Below, piece after piece: positions 17,845 to 26,673 of a DNA stretch of 64,000 bases. This stretch comes from JAHJQZ01 sp963676075 (GTDB lineage: Bacteria > Pseudomonadota > Alphaproteobacteria > Rhizobiales > Devosiaceae). A model generated the notes under the pieces. It did no database searches. It worked only from the letters and a program-made list of their open reading frames with translations, and was not told the DNA's origin. Position 1 is the stretch's first letter; each line of letters opens with the position of its first letter. Where the stretch lies: assembly GCA_963676075.2 (NCBI GenBank), contig CAXXNZ010000028.1, forward strand, positions 186,001 to 250,000, in the 5' to 3' direction. A program made the translations under genes and the position numbers.

Positions 17845-17861
17845 TAGTTATTCGATGACTA
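17845..17861. promoter_or_regulatory. Candidate LysR box between doxX and the LysR gene
   Basis: TAGT-N9-ACTA is a symmetric element of the T-N11-A class, centred in the 131-bp divergent gap and 30 bp before the LysR start. It is also bracketed by ATGG and CCAT. The position is typical for an autoregulatory LysR site. Confidence 0.45.
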
Positions 17862-17890
17862 TCCATGATTTGTGCTTAATAAGATAGCCA

Positions 17891-18787
17891 ATGGACATCG
17901 TCGACGAGATGAAGGCCTTTGTCGCGACGGCGCAGACCGGCTCGTTCACCGGCGCGGCACAACAGCTCGGCATGTCGAACCGGTTGACCTCGAAATACGT
18001 CGCCGCCCTCGAAAGCCGTCTCGGCATTCGCCTGTTTCAGCGCACGACCCGACGCGTCGGGCTGACGCCAGCCGGCGAGGAACTACTGGCACGGGCGCCT
18101 GCACTCCTCGATGACCTCGACGATCTGCTCGCAGATCTGGCCGAGGGCTCGAAAGGCTTCACTGGTATCATCCGTATTTCAGCGCCGGTGACGTTTGGCG
18201 AAGTCTATGTCGCGGGCATGCTCGGACGCTTCGCAGCCCGCAACCCCGATCTCACAATCGATCTGCGTCTCAACGACCGCTATGTCGATCTCGCTACGGA
18301 GGGGATCGACGTCGCGTTCCGCATCGGCATCACCGACACACTATCGATCAAGACGCGCAAGCTCGGCGGGCTGCAAAGCTGCGTCGTCGCCAGCCCCGGC
18401 TATCTCGCGCGCCATGGCAGGCCGACGGCCCCCCAGGACCTGGCAAACCACGTCTGCATTCTCGACACCAACAGGCGCAACGCGTCTGTCTGGCCGTTTC
18501 AGCTCGCCGGCGTGCAAACCAATGTCAACGTGATCGGTCGGTTCAAGGTCAACTCGGCCAGCGCCGCCGCCGCATTGGCGATAATGGACCAGGGCATCGC
18601 CTACGCCCCGCGCTTCGCTGTGTCCGACGCACTGCAAGCGGGCCAACTCGTGACGCTGCTCGACGATTTCGCCGGCGAGCACATTCCAATCAGCGCCGTC
18701 TATCTCGAAGGACGCACCCTGCCCAAAAAGGTCCGCGCCCTCATCGATTTCGCACATGAGGACATCGCCGCGACGGGCATGGTGTGA
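17891..18787 (+). CDS. LysR-family transcriptional regulator
   Basis: 298 aa. N-terminal winged helix-turn-helix (FVATAQTGSFTGAAQQLGMS, about residues 10-29, then the wing FQRTTRRVGLTPAG), followed by a substrate-binding domain from about 90 on. Belongs by pattern to the CrgA/DsdC-like group whose members often govern quinone- or aldehyde-response genes. Divergent from doxX; probably regulates the doxX-dioxygenase-reductase group and itself. ATG at 17891 has only a weak ribosome site. The gene ends at a pair of hairpins facing nnrS. Confidence 0.92.
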   Translation: MDIVDEMKAFVATAQTGSFTGAAQQLGMSNRLTSKYVAALESRLGIRLFQRTTRRVGLTPAGEELLARAPALLDDLDDLLADLAEGSKGFTGIIRISAPVTFGEVYVAGMLGRFAARNPDLTIDLRLNDRYVDLATEGIDVAFRIGITDTLSIKTRKLGGLQSCVVASPGYLARHGRPTAPQDLANHVCILDTNRRNASVWPFQLAGVQTNVNVIGRFKVNSASAAAALAIMDQGIAYAPRFAVSDALQAGQLVTLLDDFAGEHIPISAVYLEGRTLPKKVRALIDFAHEDIAATGMV

Positions 18788-18819
18788 TCCGTTCGATACA
18801 TCGTTTTGAGCGGAATGTT

Positions 18820-18879
18820 GGCTAACGCAGCTGTGTTAGCCGAACCAGCAGATCCGTCGCTGATGATCTGCTGCGGTTC
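18820..18879. terminator. Two tandem hairpins between convergent LysR and nnrS
   Basis: First hairpin: GGCTAAC (18820-18826) pairs with GTTAGCC (18835-18841). Second: GAACC plus AGCAGATC (18842-18854) pairs with GATCTGCT plus GGTTC (18865-18879) with a two-base bulge. No T-run follows, so termination would be factor-assisted or the hairpins may protect mRNA ends. The rest of the 168-bp gap holds nothing else recognised. Confidence 0.5.
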
Positions 18880-18955
18880 AGTGAATACCTCGCAACGTCA
18901 ACGAGTGACATTGCATGCGCACCGGCGTCGCCCTCGCCTCGTGTTCCTGCACTAC

Positions 18956-20164
18956 TCAGCCGAGCTTGAGCTTGGGATCGTTGAGCGAGCTCGCCATGTA
19001 GCGGTATCGAACGAGGTAGAGCACAAAGGCAAGAATCCACAGGGCTGCGCTCGTGTGGAGCATCGGCGTCACGTAAGCATAGTCATAGGCGAACCGCAGC
19101 ATCACCGCGCCGAACGCCGACCAGTAGATCGCCTTGATCCACAAATCCGCATGCAGCACGCCGCCGGTGTGGCCGAGACTGACGCGCGTCATCATGGCCA
19201 GTGTCATCATGCCGATTGCGCCCGCAGTCAGAAGGTGCAGCGCACCGGTCGGTGGTACGAGGTCGGGGAAGACAATGCCCAGCCCCAGGGCCAGTTGCCC
19301 GAGCGGAACAAAGGCATAAGCGACATGCAGAACCAGCACCAGCTGTTCGGGCGTGGTCTGCCAGCCTTTCCAGCGGGCAAGGCGCACCGCGTTCGCCGCT
19401 GCCGCTGCGATCAGGGCAAACGCTGCCCACAATGTCTCCGGAAACAGCGTCCACAGGATAAACGCCAGCGCCGACAAGGCCATCGTGGCGGCGTCGAACC
19501 TGTTGAACGGGATCGGCAGGTTCTGGACCTTGCGTTGCGCCAGCCAGTTGCGGGTAAAGCTCGGGATGACCCGTCCGCCCATCAGCATGATCAGCATGAT
19601 GATCACCGAAATGGCGGCGCGTTTGGATATGTCGGCGGCACCGGTCTCAAAGCTCTCGTAAAGGAACCCGGCATCGGCGATGGCGAACAGTGCCACGAGG
19701 ATCAGAACGCGCAGATTCCGGTAGTTCTTGCCTGCGATCACCTCGCGGGCAATGACAAAGGCAAGACCAACCGGGAAAGCCAGTTCGACAATCGTGGTTG
19801 GCCATGGTCCGAGTACCTCGGAAAACCCGACGGCAAAACGCCCCGCCAGCCAGAGCGTGAACAGCGCGACAAGCCGCCAGCCGGAGACCGGAAAGCGCTT
19901 GGTCCAGTTGGGGACTGCAGTCAGCAGGAAGCCGGCAATGACGGCGCCGGTATAGCCAAACAGCAATTCATGGGCATGCCAGTCGGTGACCGACAGCGCT
20001 GGCGCCAGGATGGGCGTGCCCGTCCACATGAAAATGAACAGCACCATCAACAGCGCCGCCCACGCTGCTGCGGCAAGGAAAAACAGCCGGAACCCGCGGT
20101 CTAGAATGGCAGGACCAGTCTGCGGGCGCTGGACGCCGCGGCTTTGTGCGTGGCGTTCACTCAT
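18956..20164 (-). CDS. nnrS: NnrS family haem/copper-type membrane protein
   Basis: 402 aa integral membrane protein with about 12 hydrophobic segments. NnrS hallmarks include FRLFFLAAAAWA near residue 27, DWHAHELLFGYTGAVIAGFLLTA near 62 with the conserved His pair, MGGRVIPSFTRNW near 197 and a C-terminal HLLTAGAIGMMTLAMMTRVSLGHTG segment. NnrS is linked to nitric-oxide tolerance and denitrification regulons. Start is ATG at 20164 with GGAGG ten bases upstream (a TTG three bases earlier is ignored). No nitrite, NO or nitrate reductase gene is nearby, so it is an orphan here apart from the PpiC-like gene. Confidence 0.92.
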   Translation of the reverse strand: MSERHAQSRGVQRPQTGPAILDRGFRLFFLAAAAWAALLMVLFIFMWTGTPILAPALSVTDWHAHELLFGYTGAVIAGFLLTAVPNWTKRFPVSGWRLVALFTLWLAGRFAVGFSEVLGPWPTTIVELAFPVGLAFVIAREVIAGKNYRNLRVLILVALFAIADAGFLYESFETGAADISKRAAISVIIMLIMLMGGRVIPSFTRNWLAQRKVQNLPIPFNRFDAATMALSALAFILWTLFPETLWAAFALIAAAAANAVRLARWKGWQTTPEQLVLVLHVAYAFVPLGQLALGLGIVFPDLVPPTGALHLLTAGAIGMMTLAMMTRVSLGHTGGVLHADLWIKAIYWSAFGAVMLRFAYDYAYVTPMLHTSAALWILAFVLYLVRYRYMASSLNDPKLKLG

Positions 20165-20337
20165 CAAGACTCACCCTCCAAGGACAGACATGGTGCGTTC
20201 TATTCCAGAAACATGCCGATCCGATACCGCGAAGCCATACCCTTTCGACTTTCGGGCAATAACGGCGCAGTAAGTCACCTTACGTCCGAAGCTGTTCAGC
20301 AGCGGAGCGTGATCCTTGGTGCCGCCCAAAGACCCCA

Positions 20338-21084
20338 TCACCGGACCAACATGCCTTCGGCAACATCGATATCGATGCCCTCGATCTCGGCCTTGCCGGC
20401 GAGGATGCCGATGTATTGGGCCACGGCACGGTTCCAACTGGCAGCCTCGAGCCAGGCGCCGATGCGGGTCTCGACGATCTCGAATGGCAGCTGCGCACCT
20501 TCGATACGGCGGTCAAGCGCAATGACGTGAAAACCATAGGGCGTTTCGATGGGTTCGGCGGTCATTTCACCCGGCTTCAGGGATGCCAAAGCCGCTTCGA
20601 ACTCAGGAACGGTCGATCCCTTGCCGATCTGGCCAAGATTGCCGCCCTGGGCTTTCGACGGACATGCCGAGTGCGTGCGGGCCAGTTCAGAAAACTGTCC
20701 GGGTTCATCCGCAAGCGTTGCGATCAGCGCTTCGGTTTCCCGTTTTGCAGCAGCGCGGCGTTCGGCGTCGCCGGGAGCAGCGGCGATGAGGATGTGGCGC
20801 ACCTCGTGAAGCGTTTCGGAGCGGAACTTCTGCTTGTTGGCCTCATAATAGCGCCGGCAGGCCGCGCTGTCGGCCCGTGGTGTCGTCACCTCGCGTTCGA
20901 GCAGCACACGGATGGCGGCGTCCTGCGCCGTTTCGCGTTTGCCATCGCCGAGAAGTTCCCCTTCCGGCGCAATGCCAAGCCGCGCGGCCTCCTGAACCAG
21001 CAATTGCTGCACCACCAGCGCCCGCGCCGCGCTGAAAAAGGCGCCGGCCGGCGTATCGGCGGGATGGTTCTGGGCTTCGCCCAT
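20338..21084 (-). CDS. PpiC/parvulin-type peptidyl-prolyl isomerase (NifM-like), N-terminus probably frameshifted
   Basis: Predicted prolyl isomerase, 248 aa in the uninterrupted part, no signal peptide. The parvulin domain lies at about residues 95-190 (HEVRHILIAA, GQFSELARTHSACPSKAQGGNLGQIGKGS, ETPYGFHVIALDRR). Homologues often accompany narGHJI nitrate reductase operons. The frame upstream of ATG 21084 stays coding-like for 26 codons (...WNALRPELAALQALRLSYAV) and then hits TGA at 21163-21165. An ATG at 21176 lies in another frame; one extra base in the four-base G run at 21152-21155 (plus strand) would join the two frames. So the gene is either a frameshifted pseudogene, contains a sequencing error, or starts at the GTG/ATG near 21084. 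Confidence 0.75.
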   Translation of the reverse strand: MGEAQNHPADTPAGAFFSAARALVVQQLLVQEAARLGIAPEGELLGDGKRETAQDAAIRVLLEREVTTPRADSAACRRYYEANKQKFRSETLHEVRHILIAAAPGDAERRAAAKRETEALIATLADEPGQFSELARTHSACPSKAQGGNLGQIGKGSTVPEFEAALASLKPGEMTAEPIETPYGFHVIALDRRIEGAQLPFEIVETRIGAWLEAASWNRAVAQYIGILAGKAEIEGIDIDVAEGMLVR

Positions 21085-21261
21085 CACCGCATAGCTGAGA
21101 CGCAGGGCCTGCAGCGCGGCGAGCTCCGGGCGAAGCGCGTTCCAGGCAGGTGGGGCCGGGCCTCAGGCGACCGCATCAACCGGCCTATCCAGATTTCTAA
21201 AACTGGCTGTTTTGCACAGGCCGGTTATTCGTGAGACAAGCGGAAAAACGCAAGAGTCCCC

Positions 21262-21960
21262 ATGTCGAAATCAGCCCTGATCCTGCGCCATCTCGCTTTC
21301 GAAGGCCTCGGCAGCTTTGGCCCCGTGCTTGAGCAAGAAGGCTATCGGCTTACCCATGCCGAAGCCGGCATTGATGCCTTGCCGGATCCGCTTGCCGCCG
21401 ATCTCGTGGTGGTGCTTGGCGGCCCGATCGGCGTCAATGACACTGATGCCTATCCCTACATGAAGGTAGAGCGAGACTGGCTGGTCCCGCGCCTTGCCGC
21501 CCGTCGTCCAACGCTCGGCATCTGCCTTGGAGCGCAGCTCATGGCGGCAGCACTTGGCGCAAAGGTCGCCTCGATGCCTCAAAAGGAAATCGGCTTCACA
21601 CCGCTGACTCTGACAGAGGCCGGCGGCAAAAGCCCGCTCAGCCATCTCGGGAATGTGCCTGTTCTCCACTGGCATGGCGAAGCATTCGAAATCCCCGACG
21701 GTGCGGATCATCTCGCCGAAACGGCGGCCTGCCCTACTCAGGCTTTTGCCATGGGACCGGCCATTCTGGGGCTTCAGTTTCACCCCGAGGCAGGGGAACT
21801 GCCCGGCTTCGAGCGCTGGCTCATCGGCCACAGCGTGGAACTGGCCGGAGCCGGTATCGACCCGGCCAACCTGCGCCGCGAGGCGAGAACGCGTGGTCCA
21901 TCGCTGAAGAGTGCTGGGCAAACGATGCTCCACACTTGGCTACGGAACCTGCCGGAATGA
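21262..21960 (+). CDS. Class I glutamine amidotransferase-like protein
   Basis: 232 aa. GMP-synthase-like GATase fold with nucleophile Cys88 in GICLGAQ, the HWHGEAFEIP segment near 137 and the catalytic His/Glu in LQFHPE near 172. It lacks any synthase domain, so it belongs to the stand-alone GATase1 group of unclear substrate (glutamine or gamma-glutamyl compounds). No clear ribosome site precedes the ATG. The last codons overlap the MOSC start by ATGA, and MOSC overlaps pdxY likewise, so the three genes are translated as one unit. Confidence 0.88.
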   Translation: MSKSALILRHLAFEGLGSFGPVLEQEGYRLTHAEAGIDALPDPLAADLVVVLGGPIGVNDTDAYPYMKVERDWLVPRLAARRPTLGICLGAQLMAAALGAKVASMPQKEIGFTPLTLTEAGGKSPLSHLGNVPVLHWHGEAFEIPDGADHLAETAACPTQAFAMGPAILGLQFHPEAGELPGFERWLIGHSVELAGAGIDPANLRREARTRGPSLKSAGQTMLHTWLRNLPE

Positions 21961-22637
21961 CGACGATCACCCTCCTGACGGGGAGCGCCCGGCCGTTGCC
22001 CGGAACCGATGCACTGAGCGGCATTTTCAAGACACCGGCAGACAGACCGCTTCGTCTTGGCCCCGAAGGCTTTGAGAGCGATGAGCAGGCCGACCGGCGC
22101 GTCCATGGCGGCGTCGAAAAGGCGGTGCATCATTATCCGCTGGATCACTACCCGCTCTGGCGCGAAGAGCTCGGCGATTTGCCGGCGCTTGGTGCGCCCG
22201 GCGGATTTGGCGAGAACATCTCGGCCTCCGACCTGACCGAGGCCACGGTCTCGGTGGGCGACATTTTTCGCCTGGGCACCGCTCTGGTGCAGGTCTCGCA
22301 AGGGCGGCAGCCGTGCTGGAAGCTCAACCACCGCTTCAACGTGCCGGATATGGCCCGCCGCGTGCAGCAGACCGGCCGCACTGGCTGGTATTATCGCGTG
22401 CTGGAACAGGGCATCGTGGCCACGGGAGACCGGCTCGAACTGCAAGCCCGCGTTGCGCCGGACTGGACGCTCCACCGGCTCTGGCACGCGCTTTATGTCG
22501 ACCGGCTGAACCTTGATGAACTCAAGGGTATCGCAGCACTCGACGTGTTGGCCGAAGGCTGGCGGAAATACGCCGTCCGGCGGCTCGAAACCGGCCAGGT
22601 GGAAGACTGGCGCAACAGACTGGACGGCGCGTCATGA
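21957..22637 (+). CDS. MOSC domain-containing protein (YiiM-like)
   Basis: 226 aa. MOSC domain about residues 30-165 with RVHGGVEKAVHHYPLDHY near 44, GAPGGFGENI near 80 and the conserved Cys in QGRQPCWKLNHRF near 113; the C-terminal 3-alpha domain (YVDRLNLDEL...) is as in YiiM. Such proteins handle molybdenum-cofactor-bound sulfur and reduce N-hydroxylated compounds such as 6-hydroxylaminopurine. Start ATG at 21957 overlaps the GATase stop by four bases. Confidence 0.9.
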   Translation: MTTITLLTGSARPLPGTDALSGIFKTPADRPLRLGPEGFESDEQADRRVHGGVEKAVHHYPLDHYPLWREELGDLPALGAPGGFGENISASDLTEATVSVGDIFRLGTALVQVSQGRQPCWKLNHRFNVPDMARRVQQTGRTGWYYRVLEQGIVATGDRLELQARVAPDWTLHRLWHALYVDRLNLDELKGIAALDVLAEGWRKYAVRRLETGQVEDWRNRLDGAS

Positions 22638-23482
22638 CACCTCCCCCCTTCGTGATCTCGATCCAGAGCCAGGTCGTTTTCGGCCATGTCGGCAATTCCG
22701 CGGCGCTGTTTCCGATGCAGGCAGCGGGGCTGGAGGTCGCGGCAATCCCGACCGTGATCTTTTCCAACACGCCCGACTACCCAACGTTGCGCGGGCGGGC
22801 GCTTCCGCCAGATTTCTTCGCCGATCTGCTGCAGGGCGCACGCGAGCGCGGCCTGTCGGAACGCGCGGACTTCATCCTGACGGGCTATATCGGCTCGCTT
22901 GACGTGGCGATGATGGTCGCGGATTTCGTTACCGAGGCCAAGGCCGTCAATCCGCGCCTGACTTATGTCTGCGACCCGGTGATGGGCGACACCGGCCCCG
23001 GCCTCTATGTGCCGGAAATGATCGCCGACGTCATGCGCGACCGCCTGTTGCCGATGGCCGACATCGCGACGCCGAACCCGTTCGAACTGAGTTGGCTGAC
23101 CAGACAGAGTATCGCGACCCTGAAAGACCTCGAAGCCGCGAGAACCATTCTCCACATCGCACCCGATGCACATTTGATCGCCACGGGTTGCGCGCTCGAA
23201 GACACGCCATCCGGCCACATCGAGAGCGTCATTCTCGGCGCTGACGGCGCAAGCCGCCATCCGGTCGAGCATCTGCCGGTCGCACTTCCAGGAACAGGCG
23301 ATCTGTTCGCCGGATTGGTTGTCGCGGGCCTCGCGCGTGGCGCGCACATGGCGCAAGCGGTCGAAACCGCCCAACGCCTTACGTCACGCGCACTGAACCA
23401 CGCCCGCACGCTCGGCGCCGGCGAAGTGGTGCTCAGCGAACCGGATTTCCGCCGCGAACTTCTGACGGTTGTTTCCCGCTGA
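22634..23482 (+). CDS. pdxY: Pyridoxal kinase
   Basis: Phosphorylates pyridoxal to pyridoxal 5'-phosphate (B6 salvage). 282 aa, ribokinase-like fold. Family markers are ISIQSQVVFGHVGNSAA (about residue 9), GYIGS (about 80), CDPVMGD (about 115), TPNPFELSWLT (about 143) and the catalytic GTGDLFAGLV (about 218). Start ATG overlaps the MOSC stop (ATGA). It converges with the adenine deaminase gene; the 57-bp gap between them shows no T-tailed hairpin. Confidence 0.92.
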   Translation: MTPPPFVISIQSQVVFGHVGNSAALFPMQAAGLEVAAIPTVIFSNTPDYPTLRGRALPPDFFADLLQGARERGLSERADFILTGYIGSLDVAMMVADFVTEAKAVNPRLTYVCDPVMGDTGPGLYVPEMIADVMRDRLLPMADIATPNPFELSWLTRQSIATLKDLEAARTILHIAPDAHLIATGCALEDTPSGHIESVILGADGASRHPVEHLPVALPGTGDLFAGLVVAGLARGAHMAQAVETAQRLTSRALNHARTLGAGEVVLSEPDFRRELLTVVSR

Positions 23483-23539
23483 TCCTTGCTCGATCCGGAG
23501 GCGGCTGAACCGGTCCTGGATCGCCTGCCGCCCGATACC

Positions 23540-25342
23540 TCAGGCGGGTTCGAACAGGGGCACGCTCTCCATCTCGGGAACCAGCACCAGCCCTTTGTCG
23601 GTGATCCTGATGTCCGGAATGACCGAAAGCGGGATCAGGTTAAAGCCCATATAGGGGATGGTGCAGCCAGCCTTTTCCCACTCGACCTTTAGCGCCTCGA
23701 CCTCTTCGGCCACCTCGTGGACGCGTTTGTCCGACAGCAGGCCGGCGATGGGCAGCGGCACCATGGCGGTCACCTTGCCATCCATGACAACACAGACCCC
23801 GCCCTGATGTTCGGCGATTGCGTCCAGCGCCACCTGCATATCCGTTTCGTTGGTTCCCGCGACGATGAGGTTGTGGCTGTCGTGACCAACCGAGGAGGCA
23901 ACCGCGCCCTTCTTGAGGTTGAAATTGCTCAACAACCCATGCGCGACATTGCCATCCGACTTGCCGTGGCGTTCGACCACTGTCACGAAACACAAGCCGT
24001 GAGTGTCAAAATGATCCTGCCAGCTGTTGGCCGGATCCAGGGCGATCGTCTCGTGCACCAGGTTGATGCCGGGGGGCTCGGTGCGGATGGTGTGGGCCAC
24101 AACCTTGCCGGTCGGCAGATCAGGTGTGAGCTTGATGTCTTTGGGCAGCTTGACGGTTCGATAGGCCGCCGACGGATAGCGATAGGGCTCGGACAGCGCT
24201 GCATCGAGAACCGGCGTGATCTTGCGGTCTTCGACCACGAGTTGGCCGCCATACCAGGTGTTGACCGGCTTCATGTCGTCGTCGAGCAGAACGAGGTCGG
24301 CGCGGCGGCCGCCACCGAGACCGCCGATTTCGTCGCCCATGCCGAAGCGCGTGGCACCGTGCAGCGAGCCCATGGACCAGGCTTCGGTCGGTTTCATGCC
24401 GGCGCGGATCGCCTCGCGGGTCACCCAGTCCATGCCGAACATCAACAGGTCGGAGGCGTCGCGATCGTCGGTGCACACGGCAATGCGCTTGTGAGAGGCA
24501 CCCAGTTCGGTGATCGTCTTGATTGCTTCGGGCAGGCTGTGCCACGGCGTCGTCGGCGGACCGCCGCGCAGCAGGATCCAGACACCGGCCTCGAGCAGAT
24601 CGTCGGCAATGTCGCGGTCGGTGGCCTCATGCGTGTCCGTGACGCCGGAAGCGGCATAGGCAGGAACAAACTCGCGTCCATAGACATGGCCGGTCACCGG
24701 GCGACCGCGCTCCAGCGCCGCAGCGATGATGGCATGACTGCGTTCGTCGCTCATAGTGACGGGCACGAAATCCATCTTCTCGCCGAGCGCCACGGCTTCC
24801 GGCCATTTGTCGAACAGAGCGGCGATCTTCTCGGGCGTCAGATCGCCACCGGCCGTTTCGAGCTCAGGCGATGTCGCCGGAACGGTGCTCGGCACGGTCA
24901 GGAAGATGGACAGCGGTGCCATGCGGGCGTCCTCGAGCATGGCTTCGACGCCGGCGACATCCATGACATTGCCGATCTCGTGACTGTCGCAAAAGATCGT
25001 CGTAGTGCCATTGAGCAAAGCACCTTCAGCATAAGCGCAGGCCGTGATCATCGAGGATTCGATATGGATATGCGGATCGACCAGACCGGGCGCGAGGATG
25101 GCGCCATTGGCATCATAGCGATGGGCGGACGTGCCCTTGTATGTGCCGGACGGCATCATCGCGGCGATCCGGCCTCCGCTGATCCAGAATTCCCTGTCGG
25201 CAAGAATCCGTTCCGAATAGGTCGACAGGGCACGCGCGCCGGTAATCACCAGATCCGGTTCCGCCCTGCCTGAAGCAACGTCGGCCAGACGTCGCGTCAT
25301 GGTAGACAAAGGAGCGACGGAAAAGCGGGTGATCGTACTCAT
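23540..25342 (-). CDS. ade: Adenine deaminase family amidohydrolase
   Basis: 600 aa, amidohydrolase superfamily, close to the usual adenine deaminase length. Metal and active-site motifs in order: LVDPHIHIESSM (about residue 87), FCDSHEIGNVMD (about 118), GEKMDFVPVTM (about 190), CTDDRDASDLLMFG (about 290) and SSVGHDSHNLIVAG (about 472). Canonical activity is adenine to hypoxanthine plus ammonia. The neighbours (two DUF917 proteins, HyuA, a peptide-type importer) suggest the physiological substrate may be another purine-like or imidazole ring. It is downstream of the DUF917 gene by 201 bp, so may have its own promoter. The start ATG has only a weak GAGAAAG site. Confidence 0.9.
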   Translation of the reverse strand: MSTITRFSVAPLSTMTRRLADVASGRAEPDLVITGARALSTYSERILADREFWISGGRIAAMMPSGTYKGTSAHRYDANGAILAPGLVDPHIHIESSMITACAYAEGALLNGTTTIFCDSHEIGNVMDVAGVEAMLEDARMAPLSIFLTVPSTVPATSPELETAGGDLTPEKIAALFDKWPEAVALGEKMDFVPVTMSDERSHAIIAAALERGRPVTGHVYGREFVPAYAASGVTDTHEATDRDIADDLLEAGVWILLRGGPPTTPWHSLPEAIKTITELGASHKRIAVCTDDRDASDLLMFGMDWVTREAIRAGMKPTEAWSMGSLHGATRFGMGDEIGGLGGGRRADLVLLDDDMKPVNTWYGGQLVVEDRKITPVLDAALSEPYRYPSAAYRTVKLPKDIKLTPDLPTGKVVAHTIRTEPPGINLVHETIALDPANSWQDHFDTHGLCFVTVVERHGKSDGNVAHGLLSNFNLKKGAVASSVGHDSHNLIVAGTNETDMQVALDAIAEHQGGVCVVMDGKVTAMVPLPIAGLLSDKRVHEVAEEVEALKVEWEKAGCTIPYMGFNLIPLSVIPDIRITDKGLVLVPEMESVPLFEPA

Positions 25343-25543
25343 TGGTGTGTCTTTCTCAGCGATGTTCGGAAGTGCCCGGCCCGAAGTTCAAGCCTTGCGG
25401 GTCCCCGGCAGCACACACCGGAAGGTGCGGTGTCACCAGGCAACGGGCGAATGATTCTGCCCAGTATGACACCGCCTGCCCCGTCCGGCGAGAGTGACGG
25501 AGCATGGATTGGCGCCCGTCACAACCAGCAGCTTCAGCCGGCG
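25343..25543. other. 201-bp gap upstream of the adenine deaminase gene
   Basis: Holds short GC-rich inverted repeats, such as GGTGTG against CACACC-like stretches near 25410-25440 on the minus strand, but no structure matching a riboswitch class I could name and no gene. It may be a leader and promoter for the deaminase gene. Confidence 0.4.
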
Positions 25544-26620
25544 TCAGGCAATTGGCTGGTAGTCGACGTCGTAGCCAAAATAGCGCGGCCCGACCAAGTC
25601 GATACCGGCAGGGGTCAGCCATTGCGGATTGGTCGGGAACGCCAGTGCGATCAGTCTCAAGCCGTAGCGCAGAGCATCGGACGTGACGGGCATACCACTG
25701 TCGGCCTCGACCAGTGTGATCAGATCGGGCGTGGTGACGATGATCTCACCATTGCGCTCGGCCATCAGGAACTCGTTCTGGAACTCCAGCTTGAAGCTCT
25801 GGCCAGAGAAGGTGTCGACGCCCTCGAACTGGGCCGTGCCGCGGGCGAATCCGCCAACGGTCCGGCGTTCGATGTCCTTGATGCGACCATGGAAGATGAT
25901 CTTGGCGTCGAGCGTTTCGACAACAGCCGCGACGGGCCCCTGCTCTGAATTGCGATTGGCGCGCACCGTCTCGCCGAGCTTGGCGCAAAGGCTCAGCGTG
26001 CCGCGCACAACAGCCTTCTTGGCGATGGCGCCGCTCATCGGATAAAAGGCCAGAAGCGCCGAGCCACCCATTTCGACGGTCGCCGCACGCGCCAGACGTT
26101 CGGTCCAGGCGTTGGAGACAGTTTCGAGCACCAGTGAATTGCCTTTGTCATCGACCAGCACCATCGGCGTCGCCGAGACACCATGCATGGTAAAGGTCAC
26201 CATCTGCAGTTCCGGATAGGCGCGCCCCATACCGTCGCCGTCGACCAAAGGCAGGCCGGTCGCAGCGGCAACGACGAACGGTGTCGTCGAGTTGACGCCG
26301 CCCGCTTCACCGCAAAGCACGGCATCGATCTTACGCCCCATCAGATTTTCGAGCTGACGGAAGGCCGTGACCAGTTCGTCGCCCTGCGGCAGCTTCTCGG
26401 TCATCACCGTCGGAGCCCCCATCATGGCGACCGGAACGACAAGCGCATCGTCCGCCAGTTGGTCGACATCGATCAGATTGACCGGTCCATACTGCTTGAT
26501 TGCCTGTTGCGCCATCAGCTTGCCGACATAGGGGTCGCCGCCGCCGCCGGTCCCCAGAATGGCGCCACCCGTGGCGATATCCTCGAGGTCCTTGGCTTCG
26601 ATTGTGCGTAGGATGTCCAT
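25544..26620 (-). CDS. DUF917 protein (S-methyl-thiohydantoin desulfurase-like), copy 1
   Basis: 358 aa. DUF917 family: N-terminal AILGTGGGGDPYVGKL (about residue 23), GAPTVMTEKLPQGDE (about 70), GEAGGVNSTTPFVVAA (about 105), PLVDGDGMGRAYPELQM (about 125) and ARGTAQFEG (about 238). Members have been linked to desulfuration or hydrolysis of thiohydantoin rings and are distant partners of HyuA-type hydantoinases. Start ATG at 26620 has GGAG eight bases upstream; a GTG nine bases earlier is less likely. Paralogous to the next gene, 53 bp away, so the two may form a hetero-oligomer. Confidence 0.87.
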   Translation of the reverse strand: MDILRTIEAKDLEDIATGGAILGTGGGGDPYVGKLMAQQAIKQYGPVNLIDVDQLADDALVVPVAMMGAPTVMTEKLPQGDELVTAFRQLENLMGRKIDAVLCGEAGGVNSTTPFVVAAATGLPLVDGDGMGRAYPELQMVTFTMHGVSATPMVLVDDKGNSLVLETVSNAWTERLARAATVEMGGSALLAFYPMSGAIAKKAVVRGTLSLCAKLGETVRANRNSEQGPVAAVVETLDAKIIFHGRIKDIERRTVGGFARGTAQFEGVDTFSGQSFKLEFQNEFLMAERNGEIIVTTPDLITLVEADSGMPVTSDALRYGLRLIALAFPTNPQWLTPAGIDLVGPRYFGYDVDYQPIA

Positions 26621-26673
26621 GTCGTGCACTCCCTCGTGACACTGCCGGTACTGGGCCGGTTTGGGAAATGGGT

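Noticed and set aside
23717..25273. A 518-codon plus-strand frame opposite the adenine deaminase gene
   Set aside because: Shadow of a well-supported enzyme gene; no family pattern.
25343..25543. A riboswitch in the adenine deaminase leader (purine or guanidine class)
   Set aside because: I could not place the conserved core bases of any class; only generic inverted repeats are seen.
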